From: Apostichopus japonicus
Taxonomy: Eukaryota; Echinodermata; Holothuroidea; Aspidochirotida; Stichopodidae
Assembly: GCF_037975245.1 (NCBI RefSeq)
Contig: NC_092576.1
Location: 7,747,501 to 7,811,500, forward strand
DNA length: 64,000 nucleotides
Direction of reading: 5' to 3'
Position 1 is the stretch's first letter, and each line of letters starts with the position of its first letter. The notes below the pieces were generated by a model, which searched no databases, had not been told where the DNA came from, and saw nothing but the letters and a program-made list of their open reading frames with translations. The position numbers and the translations under genes are program-made. This document shows, in pieces, positions 31,001 through 42,309 of the stretch.

Positions 31001-31945
31001 ATGAATGATAATATTGCTACCACTAGTACTAACACAGGGGGCCAACACGCAATGTCATATATGTTTATGCCAAATGTACATATTCCTACTTTTACGGGTC
31101 ACCCCAAAAGTGTTAATGACCCCTCACTTACTGATTGGGTTGCGGCTGTTAAAGCAGCCTATCATGCATTTAATACACCAAACGACCAAAAGGCTGCATT
31201 AGCTATCAGGTACTTAGGAGGAGAGGCTAAAAGGGAGGTTTGCGTTGTAGAGGATGCCGACAGGAACACTTCGGACAAGGTATTCGAGTTACTAGAGCAA
31301 ATATATGGTGACAAAACCCCTGAAAATACTCTCATGGCCACATTTTACTCACGGGGTCAGAGAAGTGAGGAGACTATCAGACAATATGGACTTGGTTTGC
31401 GGGAATTGCAAAATCGAATAGTCTCACGATTTCCAAATACAATAGTGAACCCAGACAGGGCCCTAAGAGATCGCTTCGTGGCAGGTATTAGAAACAGTGC
31501 CATACAGATGGAACTCCGAAGGGAGATTCGAAAGAAAAATAGCATGACATTCGAGGAGGTGAAGCAGGAGGGTATTCATCTGGAGGAAGAGTTCCTGGTA
31601 GAACCAGCACCAACGATCAACCAAACTATGGCAGCAACAGTGCAACAAGTTCGTAGGGATGAACCGGTTGATAATCTAGTATCTCTGGAGCGTAAGCTGA
31701 TGGTATGGCAGCAAAAGATGGAGGATTCCATTAAAGGCTTACAACAGGAAGTGATTAGGTTGAAGGGGTCTCCAGCAGAAACAAGGGGGTATAGAGGACG
31801 ACCAGATGACCAGTACTCACCCGATGGCCGACCAGTTTGCAGGTATTGCAAGATTGCTGGACATATTGAAAGAGTTTGTAGGAAAAAGATGGCTGCCAGT
31901 CAACAAGTAACTTCTCCACCCGCACAGCAACATCATTTAAACTAG
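31001..31945 (+). CDS. gag: gypsy gag polyprotein
   Basis: Structural (capsid/nucleocapsid) protein. The frame is open from 30983, but the first ATG in good position is at 31001; the protein is ~314 aa, ending at TAG 31943-31945. The middle is a capsid-like helical region. Near the C-terminus (~31839-31880) is a CCHC zinc knuckle C-x2-C-x4-H-x4-C (CRYCKIAGHIERVC). Pol lies in the -1 frame and follows through the slippery site at 31936-31942. Intact. Confidence 0.93.
   Translation: MNDNIATTSTNTGGQHAMSYMFMPNVHIPTFTGHPKSVNDPSLTDWVAAVKAAYHAFNTPNDQKAALAIRYLGGEAKREVCVVEDADRNTSDKVFELLEQIYGDKTPENTLMATFYSRGQRSEETIRQYGLGLRELQNRIVSRFPNTIVNPDRALRDRFVAGIRNSAIQMELRREIRKKNSMTFEEVKQEGIHLEEEFLVEPAPTINQTMAATVQQVRRDEPVDNLVSLERKLMVWQQKMEDSIKGLQQEVIRLKGSPAETRGYRGRPDDQYSPDGRPVCRYCKIAGHIERVCRKKMAASQQVTSPPAQQHHLN
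31936..31942 (+). promoter_or_regulatory. -1 ribosomal frameshift heptamer TTTAAAC
   Basis: Read in the gag frame the site is T TTA AAC, followed directly by the gag stop TAG. In the -1 frame it reads TTT AAA CTA and continues into pol, which is open from 31882. UUUAAAC is an established X-XXY-YYZ slippery sequence. A stimulatory structure downstream was not established: the only pairing seen (GAGCC at 31962 with GGCTC at 31999) starts about 19 nt away. Confidence 0.85.
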
Positions 31946-34900
31946 TGAAGTCCAAGGTTGCGAGCCAGACTGCGGATGACTCTATGTGTAAATTACAAGG
32001 CTCAGAAAACAGAACACTGTCACCACCCGGCTTAAAGGCAAGACTTGTTGGTGATTACCTGACGATTGACATCATCATTGACGGTGTAAGGACCACCTGT
32101 CTTATTGATACTGGTTCACAGGTTACAACCATCTCAGAGGACTTTTTCACCCGACAACTGACTCGGAGAGATGTTCAAAAAGAACCATTACATTGGTTGA
32201 AATTGACAGCAGCCAATGGTTTAGCCGTTCCATTTCTCGGGGGTGCTGAGATGTCAGTGGAAGTTGCAGGAGTTAACCTAGAGGTCTTTGCATTAATTGT
32301 CCAAAATGAACCAATACAGGGGGTACCATGTCTGTTGGGCATGAATGTGATATCTCAGTGCCAAGAGATATTGTTCCATCATTGCGCTCCACGATTCCTC
32401 AGTCATCTTACACCCAATGTCAGGAATACGTCAGTCCTATTTCAATCTACAACTATGCAGCTAGACCCGCAAGAGTCACAGCCATTGCCCATAGACAGCA
32501 CTGGAAGGATTGGACGAGTGACCATCAGGGGGAATGGTCCCATAACAATAAAGGGCCATGAGGAAATTTTGATTGATGCCTGCTGTAATGAGTTGAAATC
32601 TCACAAACGACCTATTCAAGCTTTGCTGGAGCCGATGCCCTCAGATCGCTATAATTTGCCCCACAACATACTGGTCGCCCGAACACTCGTAATTGTCAAT
32701 AATAACCGAGTAACTGCCCGTGTGGTCAATGTAGGTGATCACGACATAACCTTGCCTAAAGGTGCTCCACTGGGTGAATTATTTCAGGTAGAAGTGTTGC
32801 CATCGTCAGCAAAAGAAGTTGAAATTCAACAAACAGGCCCAAATACTCTCCAGGTTGGAATCCAACAGCAGCATGTTTCCACTTCAACGGTCATTAACAA
32901 TTCTGACCAAATAGTACCTGATGTTGATGTGAACACCAATGACTTGACAAAAGAGCAGACACAGAAGCTGCAAGAATTCCTGTGCTCCCACCAGCAAGTA
33001 TTTTCACAACATGACAGTGATTATGGCTGTACAGACACGATCATGCATACTATTCCCACAGGTGACGAGTTACCCAGCCGAGAACGCTATCGCATGATCC
33101 CACCAAAATTATACAAAGAGGTCAAAGAACAACTCCAAGTCATGTTGGATAAAGGGGTAATCAAGGAGAGTTACAGCCCCTGGGCAGCGCCAATGGTGTT
33201 GGTGAAGAAGGGAGATGGGACCATAAGAATATGTGTAGACTACAGAAAGTTGAATGATAAGACCAGAAAGGACGCTTTTCCACTACCCAGAATACACGAA
33301 TCTCTCAATGCACTTAGCAAAGCTAAATTATTTTCTACACTAGACTTGGCCAGTGGCTTTTGGCAAGTGGAAATGAGCCCAGAGGACCAACCCAAGACGG
33401 CATTCACAACACCCATGGGATTATACGAGTTCAACAGGATGCCCTTTGGACTCTGTAATGCCCCAGCAACATTCCAGCGGCTGATGCAAGGATGTCTAGG
33501 AGACCTCAATTATGAGTCAGTGCTTCTCTACATAGACGATATTATTGTGTTTTCTGAAGACTTTGATACGTACCTAAACCGGCTAGGGACAGTATTGAGT
33601 CGCCTCCACCAACATGGACTGAAAGTAAAACCGTCTAAGTGCCATCTGTTAAAATCTTCAGTGCGATACTTGGGCCATGTAGTATCAGCTGATGGTGTTG
33701 CTACTGAACCTGATAAGTGCAAGTCTATCGAGGAATGGCCAACGCCCAATAGTGTTAAAGATGTAAGATGCTTCTTGGGATTGGCTGGATTTTACCGTCG
33801 GTTTGTTCAAGATTTTTCAAAGATTGCAGCTCCGCTACATGGTCTCACACGAATTCCCAAGAACGAGAATAAACATCCAGTGAAATCTAAATTTGAATGG
33901 ACTGAAGAGTGTCAAGATGCATTTATCAAGCTGAAATCGTGTCTGTCATCACCTCCAATTCTAGCCTATGCTGACCACAGTTTGCCATTCCTATTGTATA
34001 CAGATGCAAGCAATTTGGGTCTTGGTGCTATACTAAGCCAAGTACAGGGAGAGCAAGAACGAGTCATTGCTTACGCAAGCCGTAGCCTACGAGAGTCGGA
34101 GAGAAATGACAGGAATTATAGCGCATTCAAGCTGGAGTTGCTTGCAGTGACTTGGGCAGTCACCCAGAAATTCAAGGACTATCTGATGGGAGCAGAAGTC
34201 ACCATCTACACTGACCACAACCCATTAGTACATCTACACTCCGCTAATCTTGGAACCATCGAGCAACGGTGGGTTGCAAAACTCTCCTGTTTCAATTACA
34301 AGATTAAGTATAAACCTGGTCGAAATAATGCCAATGCTGACGCACTGTCCCGATATCCACATGTACTTAATAATTCTGGGGACGCCGATGAAGACAAGAT
34401 GATTGCTTATGCAATGCAGCTGGAAGCTGCTCAGGGCAGTGAGACATTTCCGGGTTATACAATGGAAGAACTCAGGTTCAAACAACAAGGAGATGTTACA
34501 ATTAAAGAGGTTGTAGACAGGTTAAATGAAGGGACCAGACCCGCTGTTCATGGTACGTCAAAATCTTTCAAAGTCCTCTGTAACCAGTGGCAGAAATTGA
34601 AGATGAAAAATGGGCTTCTGTTCCGAACATACAAGGAGAAAAGGGGTGCTAGGTGCCAAGAGCAACTTATTGTTCCAGAGGGCCTCCAAGCTGACATTCT
34701 CCTTGCCCTGCATGATAATGCCAATCACCCTTCGTCAGAGCGGACACTGGCTTTGCTGAGAAAAAGGTTCTACTGGCCAGGAATGACCTCGGATACTAAG
34801 GCATATTGCCAAAGATGTGAAAGATGCAGCTTGAGGAGACCACCTGCTCCTAGCACCAGAGCCCCAATGGTACCCATCAAGACATCAGCCCCACTAGAGC

Positions 34901-36147
34901 TACTTTCAGTCGACTTCCTGAAGTTAGATGTTTCCTCTGATGGGTATGAGAATGTCCTTGTGATGATAGACCATTTCACTAAGTTGGCTGTGGCAGTGCC
35001 TACCAGGGATCAGACAGCAGTAACGACAGCAAGGGTACTCTGGCAACAATTCTTCACAAAGTATGGTTGTCCTGCCAGAATCATCTCAGATCAGGGAAGA
35101 AATTTTGAATCGATTGTGGTAGCTGAATTGTGCAAATTGTATGGGATACAGAAGAGCAGAACATCACCATATCATCCTGCCGGAAACGGGGTTTGTGAAA
35201 GACTAAATCGTTCACTTATCAACATGGTGCGTTCCCTGCCCGAAGAAAAGAAGAATAAGTGGCCAAGTCTGTTACCAGAAATCACGTATATATACAACAA
35301 CACGCCACATTCCTCCACTGGTCACACACCCTTCTACTTAATGTTTGGTCGGGAAGGCAGGCTTCCAATTGATTTGACCTTTGGACTGAATGACAACCAA
35401 ACGGAAACTTCCAGCAGTGACTGGGTTATCAACCATTGGAGACGCCTGCATGATGCACATCAGCTGGCTGAGAGGGAGATGAATAAGGCATCCCAGGTGC
35501 AGAAACACAACTTTGACAAGAAAGCGAAGGCAAAACAGTTGTGTAGGGGCGAACGAGTACTGTTGCAGAGACGAGACTTTAAGGGGCGTCACAAGGTGAA
35601 AGACCACTGGTATCCTACCCCCTATATTGTTGTAGAACAAATAAACCCAGATATACCGGTGTATAAGGTCAGGCCTGAAAGCGGCAGTGGAGATGAAAAA
35701 ATTGTACACCGCAATAGGTTGAAGCCATGTACCATTGACTTTACAACAGATGAAGTAGCGGAACCCACCAATGAACCATTGTCTGCACCAGAGGAAGAGG
35801 TCACCCCTCTAATCGCAATCCCCATCTTGGAGCCACCAGTTATCCCAGTACCTAATCATACACATGATGAAGAAGTTCTACCTGAACCTGAAGTTATGGG
35901 AAATAATGACCCATCGAAACCAAACCACGCCCGAACCTCCACTCCTCCTAGGGAATATGATTTGCAGCCTGTTAGGGAATCTAGACGGTTAAGAGGGTTA
36001 TCCCCATTACAAAATAATGGCGTAAATACATTGCATTGTGTGTTGACCCCCATTACCATCAAGTCTTCGTGGTTAGAACATGGGTTAAAAGTTGCAAAAT
36101 CTCAAGATTATTTCATGCATAGTGTATTAAACTGTATCAGTGATTAA
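31945..36147 (+). CDS. pol: gypsy pol polyprotein (PR-RT-RNase H-IN)
   Basis: A 1400-codon frame, expressed as a gag-pol fusion by -1 frameshifting, so the GTG at 31945 is not a true start. Numbering from there: aspartic protease LIDTGS (D55); reverse transcriptase with YIDD (Y529); RNase H with TDAS (D687), E731 and D757; integrase zinc finger H-x4-H-x26-C-x2-C (from HDNANH); integrase core D990, D1049, E1085, spacing D-58-D-35-E; then a GPY/F-like module ending in HRNRLKPC and a proline/acid-rich tail. All catalytic residues of every domain seem present and no stop interrupts the frame. The product would make the element competent for reverse transcription and insertion in principle. Confidence 0.96.
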   Translation: MKSKVASQTADDSMCKLQGSENRTLSPPGLKARLVGDYLTIDIIIDGVRTTCLIDTGSQVTTISEDFFTRQLTRRDVQKEPLHWLKLTAANGLAVPFLGGAEMSVEVAGVNLEVFALIVQNEPIQGVPCLLGMNVISQCQEILFHHCAPRFLSHLTPNVRNTSVLFQSTTMQLDPQESQPLPIDSTGRIGRVTIRGNGPITIKGHEEILIDACCNELKSHKRPIQALLEPMPSDRYNLPHNILVARTLVIVNNNRVTARVVNVGDHDITLPKGAPLGELFQVEVLPSSAKEVEIQQTGPNTLQVGIQQQHVSTSTVINNSDQIVPDVDVNTNDLTKEQTQKLQEFLCSHQQVFSQHDSDYGCTDTIMHTIPTGDELPSRERYRMIPPKLYKEVKEQLQVMLDKGVIKESYSPWAAPMVLVKKGDGTIRICVDYRKLNDKTRKDAFPLPRIHESLNALSKAKLFSTLDLASGFWQVEMSPEDQPKTAFTTPMGLYEFNRMPFGLCNAPATFQRLMQGCLGDLNYESVLLYIDDIIVFSEDFDTYLNRLGTVLSRLHQHGLKVKPSKCHLLKSSVRYLGHVVSADGVATEPDKCKSIEEWPTPNSVKDVRCFLGLAGFYRRFVQDFSKIAAPLHGLTRIPKNENKHPVKSKFEWTEECQDAFIKLKSCLSSPPILAYADHSLPFLLYTDASNLGLGAILSQVQGEQERVIAYASRSLRESERNDRNYSAFKLELLAVTWAVTQKFKDYLMGAEVTIYTDHNPLVHLHSANLGTIEQRWVAKLSCFNYKIKYKPGRNNANADALSRYPHVLNNSGDADEDKMIAYAMQLEAAQGSETFPGYTMEELRFKQQGDVTIKEVVDRLNEGTRPAVHGTSKSFKVLCNQWQKLKMKNGLLFRTYKEKRGARCQEQLIVPEGLQADILLALHDNANHPSSERTLALLRKRFYWPGMTSDTKAYCQRCERCSLRRPPAPSTRAPMVPIKTSAPLELLSVDFLKLDVSSDGYENVLVMIDHFTKLAVAVPTRDQTAVTTARVLWQQFFTKYGCPARIISDQGRNFESIVVAELCKLYGIQKSRTSPYHPAGNGVCERLNRSLINMVRSLPEEKKNKWPSLLPEITYIYNNTPHSSTGHTPFYLMFGREGRLPIDLTFGLNDNQTETSSSDWVINHWRRLHDAHQLAEREMNKASQVQKHNFDKKAKAKQLCRGERVLLQRRDFKGRHKVKDHWYPTPYIVVEQINPDIPVYKVRPESGSGDEKIVHRNRLKPCTIDFTTDEVAEPTNEPLSAPEEEVTPLIAIPILEPPVIPVPNHTHDEEVLPEPEVMGNNDPSKPNHARTSTPPREYDLQPVRESRRLRGLSPLQNNGVNTLHCVLTPITIKSSWLEHGLKVAKSQDYFMHSVLNCISD

Positions 36148-36312
36148 TTTGGTATGTTGCTGTACATAGTATTTCATTTCTTTAGTTTGCCTTTGAGTTG
36201 TATTATTTCTTTTGTTGCTATTCCAGTGTTCAGTGAGAGCAGTCTCAAAATGTTTTTGTACTTTAGTTTATTGCTCATTTTGTTGTTGTTGTCAAGTATG
36301 CCAACTTTAAGC

Positions 36313-36322
36313 AGGAGGGAGA
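36313..36322 (+). promoter_or_regulatory. polypurine tract
   Basis: Purine run AGGAGGGAGA ends at the first base of the 3' LTR, the expected site of plus-strand priming. Confidence 0.85.
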
Positions 36323-37288
36323 TGTAACATGGTCAGCTCTTACATAAAGTTTTCTTTTGTACTATAGTTTTACTTGTTTATTAGTATTAGTGTACTGTGC
36401 AGGGTCACTGTACAGAGGTCTATACATTTGTACAGTATATATGTATGTTGTCTTGTGGTAGTGAAAAGGGGGATTAAAATCTCTCCTTCTGGGTTGCTAA
36501 GCAACTATCTTTGTTCTTCCTGGAATTTAGCCCTCACAGGAAATGGGGTCTGTGTATATATATTATAGGAACAAAGGGAGTTTTGAGGGTACAGTATAGG
36601 GAGTTAGGCAGTTGGCCATAAGTATTGGAGTAAGACAGTTGCACAAGAGGAGATATATAGTTTTAATGCTGGATAGTTTGTTTTAAACCTTAATTTACAA
36701 ATCAAGTTACTGTAGTCCTTATTATTTTATGGAAGGAGTCATATTCACCTGACAGTCTGGGACACTATTTACTATAAAGAATATTATTTACTTAGAGGAT
36801 ATAATTTTACCATAAAGGATAGGCCGGGACACCATTTGTTATAACTGACATTATTTTACCACAAAGGATATACACATTATTTTACTGGAGGATAGCCTGG
36901 GACTCTATCGCTTATTAATTAAAGGACACTATTTCGTTGGGATCAGACATTAAACCATTTATCTGTTCAACTCTTTCTGATGTCGTGGAAGACCTGTACC
37001 TGATGTCACCAGCACGCAAACTCACCAGAACAGCTTTATAAATTAAGTGTATTTACTTTACTTTTGGGTGCGCACCTCACTACTGTAAGTTGTTTTATTT
37101 AATTCTTTGACTGGGCCCAGATCAGCTATACTGTATATTGTTTGTTATTCATAATTATAATTTCTTTTGATCCAATTCAGTTGAGTTTTCTATTTTTTAT
37201 GTGTCTTGCTCTGTGTTTGGTCCTCACACCAAACCCAGAGTTCTCTGATCAAGAAAAACATTTATTTTCAGTGGCAAACACCCTTACA
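36323..37288 (+). repeat. 3' LTR of the gypsy element
   Basis: 966 bp, ends CCCTTACA, followed by the second TATG target repeat. Confidence 0.95.
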
Positions 37289-38065
37289 TATGTATTACTG
37301 GTTCATAGCCATGTCTATGTGTTACTGGTACATAGGTATGCCTTTGTATTATTGGTACATAGTTATGTCTATGTATTATTGGTACATAGCTATGTCTATG
37401 TATTATTAGTACATAGCTATATCTATGCATTACTGGTACATAGCCATGTCTATGTGTTACTGGTACATAGTTATGTCTTTGTAGTATTGGTACATAGTTA
37501 TGTCTATGTATTATTGGTACATAGCTATGTCTATGTATTATTAGTACATAGCTATATCTATGCATTACTGGTACATAGCCATGTCTATGTGTTACTGGTA
37601 CATAGTTATGTCTTTGTAGTATTGGTACATAGTTATGTCTATGTATTATTGGTACATAGCTATGTCTATGTATTATTAGTACATAGCTATATCTATGTAT
37701 TACTGGTACATAGCTATATCTATGTATTACTGGTTCATAGCCATGTCTATGTGTTACTGGTACATAGGTATGTCTTTGTAGTATTGGTACATAGTTATGT
37801 CTATGTATTATTAGTACATAGCTATGTCTATGTATTATTAGTACATAGCTATATCTATGCATTACTGGTACATAGCCATGTCTATGTGTTACTGGTACAT
37901 AGTTATGTCTTTGTAGTATTGGTACATAGTTATGTCTATGTATTATTAGTACATAGCTATATCTATGTATTACTGGTACATAGTTATGTCTTTCTATTAT
38001 TGGTACATGGCTATATCTAAGCATTTTTGGTCCATATCTATGTCTATGTGTTATTAGTACATAGC
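37289..38065. repeat. 27-bp minisatellite, main block
   Basis: About 28 copies of a 27-bp unit with the core GTACATAGYTATGTCTATG. Because 27 is a multiple of three and the unit has no stop in two frames, it gives long repetitive open frames on both strands; these are not taken as genes. Units with TACATAGCTATGTA are palindromic. Confidence 0.93.
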
Positions 38066-39587
38066 CAGTGTTCGATTTTTCCGGTATCGCATCGCAAAAT
38101 GCGATCCAAAACGACAAACTTGCGAGACGTTTCCAAATCAGCATCGCACATTGTGCCGATTTGTGCGATACAAATTCCTAGTCAGATTTGGGAGCAAACA
38201 CTCAAACCTTAACTTACGAACTGTCGATCACAATGTAGAAGTTATAATTTATTGAGTTTATACTCAATGTACAACTTATTCACTCGACCGTATAGCGAAA
38301 AAACACCTGAAAAAAATATTATCCTACCATAGTTAAGTGTAAAGCAAATAGCCTGACCACCTCGGCGGTTACGGATCTCACGTAACTAAACTCCCTGGCA
38401 ACGTGCCAAAAAAATGTTTACAAACAGGTGTTACACAGGGGATGAGCTCACAGTTGTTGGGAAGTTACCTGGGCAAATTCGCAGCACATGTACCGTGGTA
38501 CAGTAGTTGGGTATAGGGTTAAACACTGCAGTTGTAAAAATGTATGCATAGTGCAAGCTATTCATTGTTAGGCAGTCTAGAAACGGGGCTTTGCTGAACT
38601 TTGTTTGTTTCATAATATCGGAAGTTGAACTGTAAGTTGCACTTTTTAAAGATTGAAAGACAGATTAAATCTCTTTTCATTTTATAACATAATATAGCTA
38701 CTTTAACTTGTCATTTTAAAATTTTCATCAGTTTCGTGACAATTTAAACAAAAAAAGTTGTCAGTATTTTGCATCCTCAACTGCGAATTTTTTCATCGCC
38801 AGACATCGCAAAAAATGACAACAATTTTCGGGGGCTTTCGCCCCCAGGATTCCCACGAGGGGTTCTACCATATGACCCCACCATAGCCCTAAGACGGGCC
38901 CCTGGACACCACGCCTTTATGCTCGCACGTTATGCATGCTAGGCAGGCGAACACCGGCGGGAAATCGGCAGAGTGTTCGCGGGAAATTGAACAAGGTTTT
39001 CCAACACTGCTGAACTGTGCAGTTACTGTATGCATCATGTTCAAGGTTTTCACGAGGCCTTCGAGGAAATCAATGGTTAGTACAGTGTATATATGCTGCA
39101 CTAATGTTGTGTGTATGCCAAGGTTCACGAAGGTCATTGGTTATATTCGCGCGCCGTAGACGTGTTTTTAGATGTTACGGTGAGTCAGGTTTCCATGGAT
39201 ATTAATCGAAAATGAATCTGAGTTTAACTAAGCTAAAGAAATGGATCGTCTTGGGCAGATTAACAAATCATTGCAAGTATAAATAAGTACAGGTAGCTCT
39301 GCTGTTAAAAAGAAAAGTTCAATATCGGTTTGCTGTTATCGGCAATTAGGCAAAATTTTACCGATACAGATATGCTGCCGATATTGCAAATAGCAACACT
39401 AGTATAAATAATAATAATAATAAACAAACATTTTGTAGTTAATACATTGATCGCCAACATTTGGTCCGTTTTGTGGTAATTTCAAAACTGCTATTCAATA
39501 TTGGGGAACTGCTATGCAACAAAAATATTGTATAGCAATTGTCGAAATTTGTTGCTATGCAATTTTTTGGCCATAAGTCGAACACTG
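38066..39587. mobile_element. hAT-type non-autonomous DNA transposon, 1.5 kb
   Basis: Inverted ends CAGTGTTCGA / TCGAACACTG (10 bp, perfect). The 8-bp target repeat TACATAGC at 38058-38065 and 39588-39595 is a unit of the minisatellite. The 8-bp TSD and CAGTG ends indicate hAT (family knowledge). No transposase ORF is present. The middle holds a G-C hairpin near 38830-38850 and may itself be composite. Confidence 0.93.
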
Positions 39588-39640
39588 TACATAGCTATAT
39601 CTATGTATTTCTGGTACATAGTTATATCTATGTATTATTA
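39588..39640. repeat. 27-bp minisatellite, right block
   Basis: Two further units of the same array after the hAT-type insertion. Confidence 0.85.
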
Positions 39641-39649
39641 TCTATTGTC

Positions 39650-39828
39650 TTTTTTACTCAAAAGATTCTAATTAACCTGCAGGATCCGTGCCTTGCACTT
39701 TTTATTCTGACCATATAATTACCAAGCCAACTCATCATTTTTTGAGCGGAGGGTACACTGCCAGGGAGTCGTTATGGAACTCCCTGGTACAGCCCAGCTG
39801 TGACCTAGGTCATAATGCAGCAATGTTT
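39650..39828 (+). repeat. dispersed repeat, left copy part 2
   Basis: Resumes the match to the right copy (61825-61953 and 62355-62376): ATTAACCTGCAGGATC, GAGCGGAAGGTA-like and CATAATGCAG are shared. Here it has an intact site where the right copy carries a MITE. Confidence 0.75.
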
Positions 39829-39829
39829 C

Positions 39830-42290
39830 AATGTATTACAGTTTTGTTTTTCCCCTAACCTAGAATTACTTTCAACTGAACAGCAAAATAACCCATACCA
39901 CTTACAGAATATGTAATCCCACCCCCCAACCCCACCCCTACCTTCACCCATTCCCTGAACCACTACACACCCTCCTGTTCCCCTTTTGTTCAATAATCTA
40001 ACAAGACTGCGTCTCTTTACAGTAAAGTAATATATTAGTGTAATTGTGCACTTTAACAAAGCACACCCCCTTTACACCAATTTGAATATTAAACTGGCCC
40101 ACTATAACCCCCTCTAACCCCAGGACCAATAGAACTTCATTAGTTAAATAAAAGTAGTTATCTCATAAACATTATTGTAAAATACTCCAAGATATTTATA
40201 ATATTATGATATAATTATTAATATTATAATTATTATTTACTTTCCTTCAGATTCCTATACATGTTTAGTGGTCCTGTCAAGTCTGTGCTATTCCTTTATT
40301 TGTCATATGTTTGCTTTAAAATAAATAAGTTCCATGGAGGGCGATATATGTACCATTCAGTATTCGGGTTCAGTCGTAAAATATCGTCGCTTCCATCCGT
40401 TTCCAAACTTTCTTCGATACTTCTAACTGTTCAGTTCACTAGATATATCTAGTTTTATGTGGCCCTATAGAAAGGCTTGATTAAACCAAATATAAAGCTA
40501 GAGCTGGTATTTTAGTAATATGTAGTGCAATATTTTGACGCTTTGATGATTATTTTATTAGGCTGTAATATTCACGGATGTCCTGATGATGCCGTTTCCT
40601 TCCTTAAGTGTCAGTAAATAGTTTCGTACAGTTACGGGTTGAACACATATTGATATCGCTGCGTTAGCGTACATGAACAGTGATATATTTTGTGTAAGGC
40701 AAATTGCCTGTCGGCCTAGTTTTATAAATTTCAATCTTTAAATTGCCTCATTTGTTTCATATGTGTCAACTCAACTCAACTCATCACTTTCCTTTCTCTT
40801 CCTCTTTTCCATTCCTCTCCCTGTCCATATAGAATCCACATTAAGCCATATAAAGTTGTATATCGTTATATAAGGGTTCTACTTTATATACTTTATGATG
40901 AGGTACCCATGGTAACTGCGCTCAGCAATGTATTCTTTAAACTATACTTCCGCCTTCTTCAGAATTGTTATAATTGCAGATCTGTTACCGTTTTGTGGAG
41001 TGCTATTTATAGAGTTAGTAAGCGATACATATAACTAGTGATTCAAGTCAATATATGTTGAAGAGTTTCACTTTTTGTTTTATCTACGATTAATATCAAT
41101 ATACAAAAAAATACATACTTCGTAACATTTCCATGTTAGAGAGTCGAATGCTTTCCATTTGCCATCATGGTATGGAACCATTCTGATTTAGACGGTCGTC
41201 TAGCTCTGTAGCTCAATATCATTCTCTTTCATGCTTTCATTCCCACTATCCATAGACAAACGAACTGAGAGAACATTTTAATTGTTTTTTATATTATTTT
41301 GGGAAATTGTAAGAAATTTTAATCAACACTTTCAACATAGTTATAGTCGATCATTGGTCATGTTTTTGCTTCTTGTTTTAATTAATTATCATTTTGATGA
41401 CTGAACACCAAGTTACATAAACTAATTTTGAACTTTAATCATTTTAGATCAAAGGTTGTAAAATTTCGACATCGAGAGATCTGAGATCTAGGACAGTTAT
41501 CTTTCAGGTAGATAGCCTTGAACTAACTATGTGTGGACACTCCGTCGTTCGTCAAGAAAAATTCTTTCAGTATGTGCGTGTATTACGTCATCAAACACAA
41601 AGACATCGATAACATCGTTATATCGGGCGCCTTTAGAGATTAAACGTAATAGGTCGATACTAGGATACGCTCTGATTTGCGGTCATATGTGATTGTTAAG
41701 AATTATCCTTAAGGAAATATGCTCATGAAATAAGAATCATTACCTGCTCCACACAACGATACATTAATATGGTCGAGTTGATAAAGGCCGAGAGGTCGAT
41801 TCCAGGCCGGCCAGAGTTAGGTAGTTTGTCATCTAGGAGTAATCCATGGTTTTCCATCTGATATGGCCTTCCAAATTATAAAAACCGAAAGCTAGCTAAC
41901 ACTATGTAAACTGGAAAGCAACTCGTTTATAAAGTGTAAATTACATGTCACTCTACTTGTCCCCATGCACTGATACCATATCAAATTAATACTATGAAAA
42001 TCGGCGCCGCCGCCTATTTTTATAGTATTAAAATCTATACGTTAATAACACAAGTTCTCGATTATGTGTAATTTTGGTAAAAACATTTTTGCCTACAAAG
42101 CATGGAATTGCTTCACTTTTTGAGTGCCGCACATGGATTTATTTTTTGGGGGGATGGGTGGGTGGGTGGGTGGGTGGGTGGGTGGGGGTGATCTGGAGAA
42201 ATTTAAGTCAGCTATAGCTTATTTAATGAACATGTTGCTTAGCGAATTAATCTTAAATTCATGGTAACAGATTCTTTTCCATTTGGACAG
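39830..42290. other. intergenic sequence upstream of the Ig-receptor gene
   Basis: No gene or defined element. A GGTG/GGGT simple repeat sits at 42147-42190. A possible acceptor (ttggacag) at ~42290 suggests that a non-coding first exon of the Ig gene might lie upstream. Confidence 0.4.
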
Positions 42291-42309
42291 AATACAGTTG
42301 GACAACAAG

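Larger units (their letters stand above)
29895..37288 (+). mobile_element. intact Ty3/gypsy LTR retrotransposon
   Basis: 7394 bp: LTR 29895-30860, internal region, LTR 36323-37288. The LTRs begin TGTAAC and end CTTACA, and a 4-bp TATG repeat flanks the element (29891-29894 and 37289-37292). A primer-binding-like TTGGTAGTACGAGTGGGG starts 4 bp after the left LTR (end complementary to a tRNA with a GTGGG T-stem, possibly tRNA-Leu; low confidence). A purine tract GGAGGGAGA abuts the right LTR. Domain order protease-RT-RNase H-integrase places it in Ty3/gypsy (Metaviridae); no env ORF is seen. Clade is undetermined. The internal ORFs are unbroken. Confidence 0.97.

Noticed and set aside
31882-31890. 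alternative frameshift site G AAA AAG just after the zinc knuckle
   Set aside because: First base breaks the X-XXY-YYZ rule, whereas TTTAAAC at 31936 fits it exactly and sits at the stop.
37142-38144. 292-codon + strand and 286-codon - strand overlapping open frames
   Set aside because: Both are the 27-bp minisatellite read in frame; the + frame also runs in from the LTR. No start context, composition or domain suggests a protein.
38889-39205. overlapping short frames inside the hAT-type element
   Set aside because: No transposase motifs and frames overlap on both strands.
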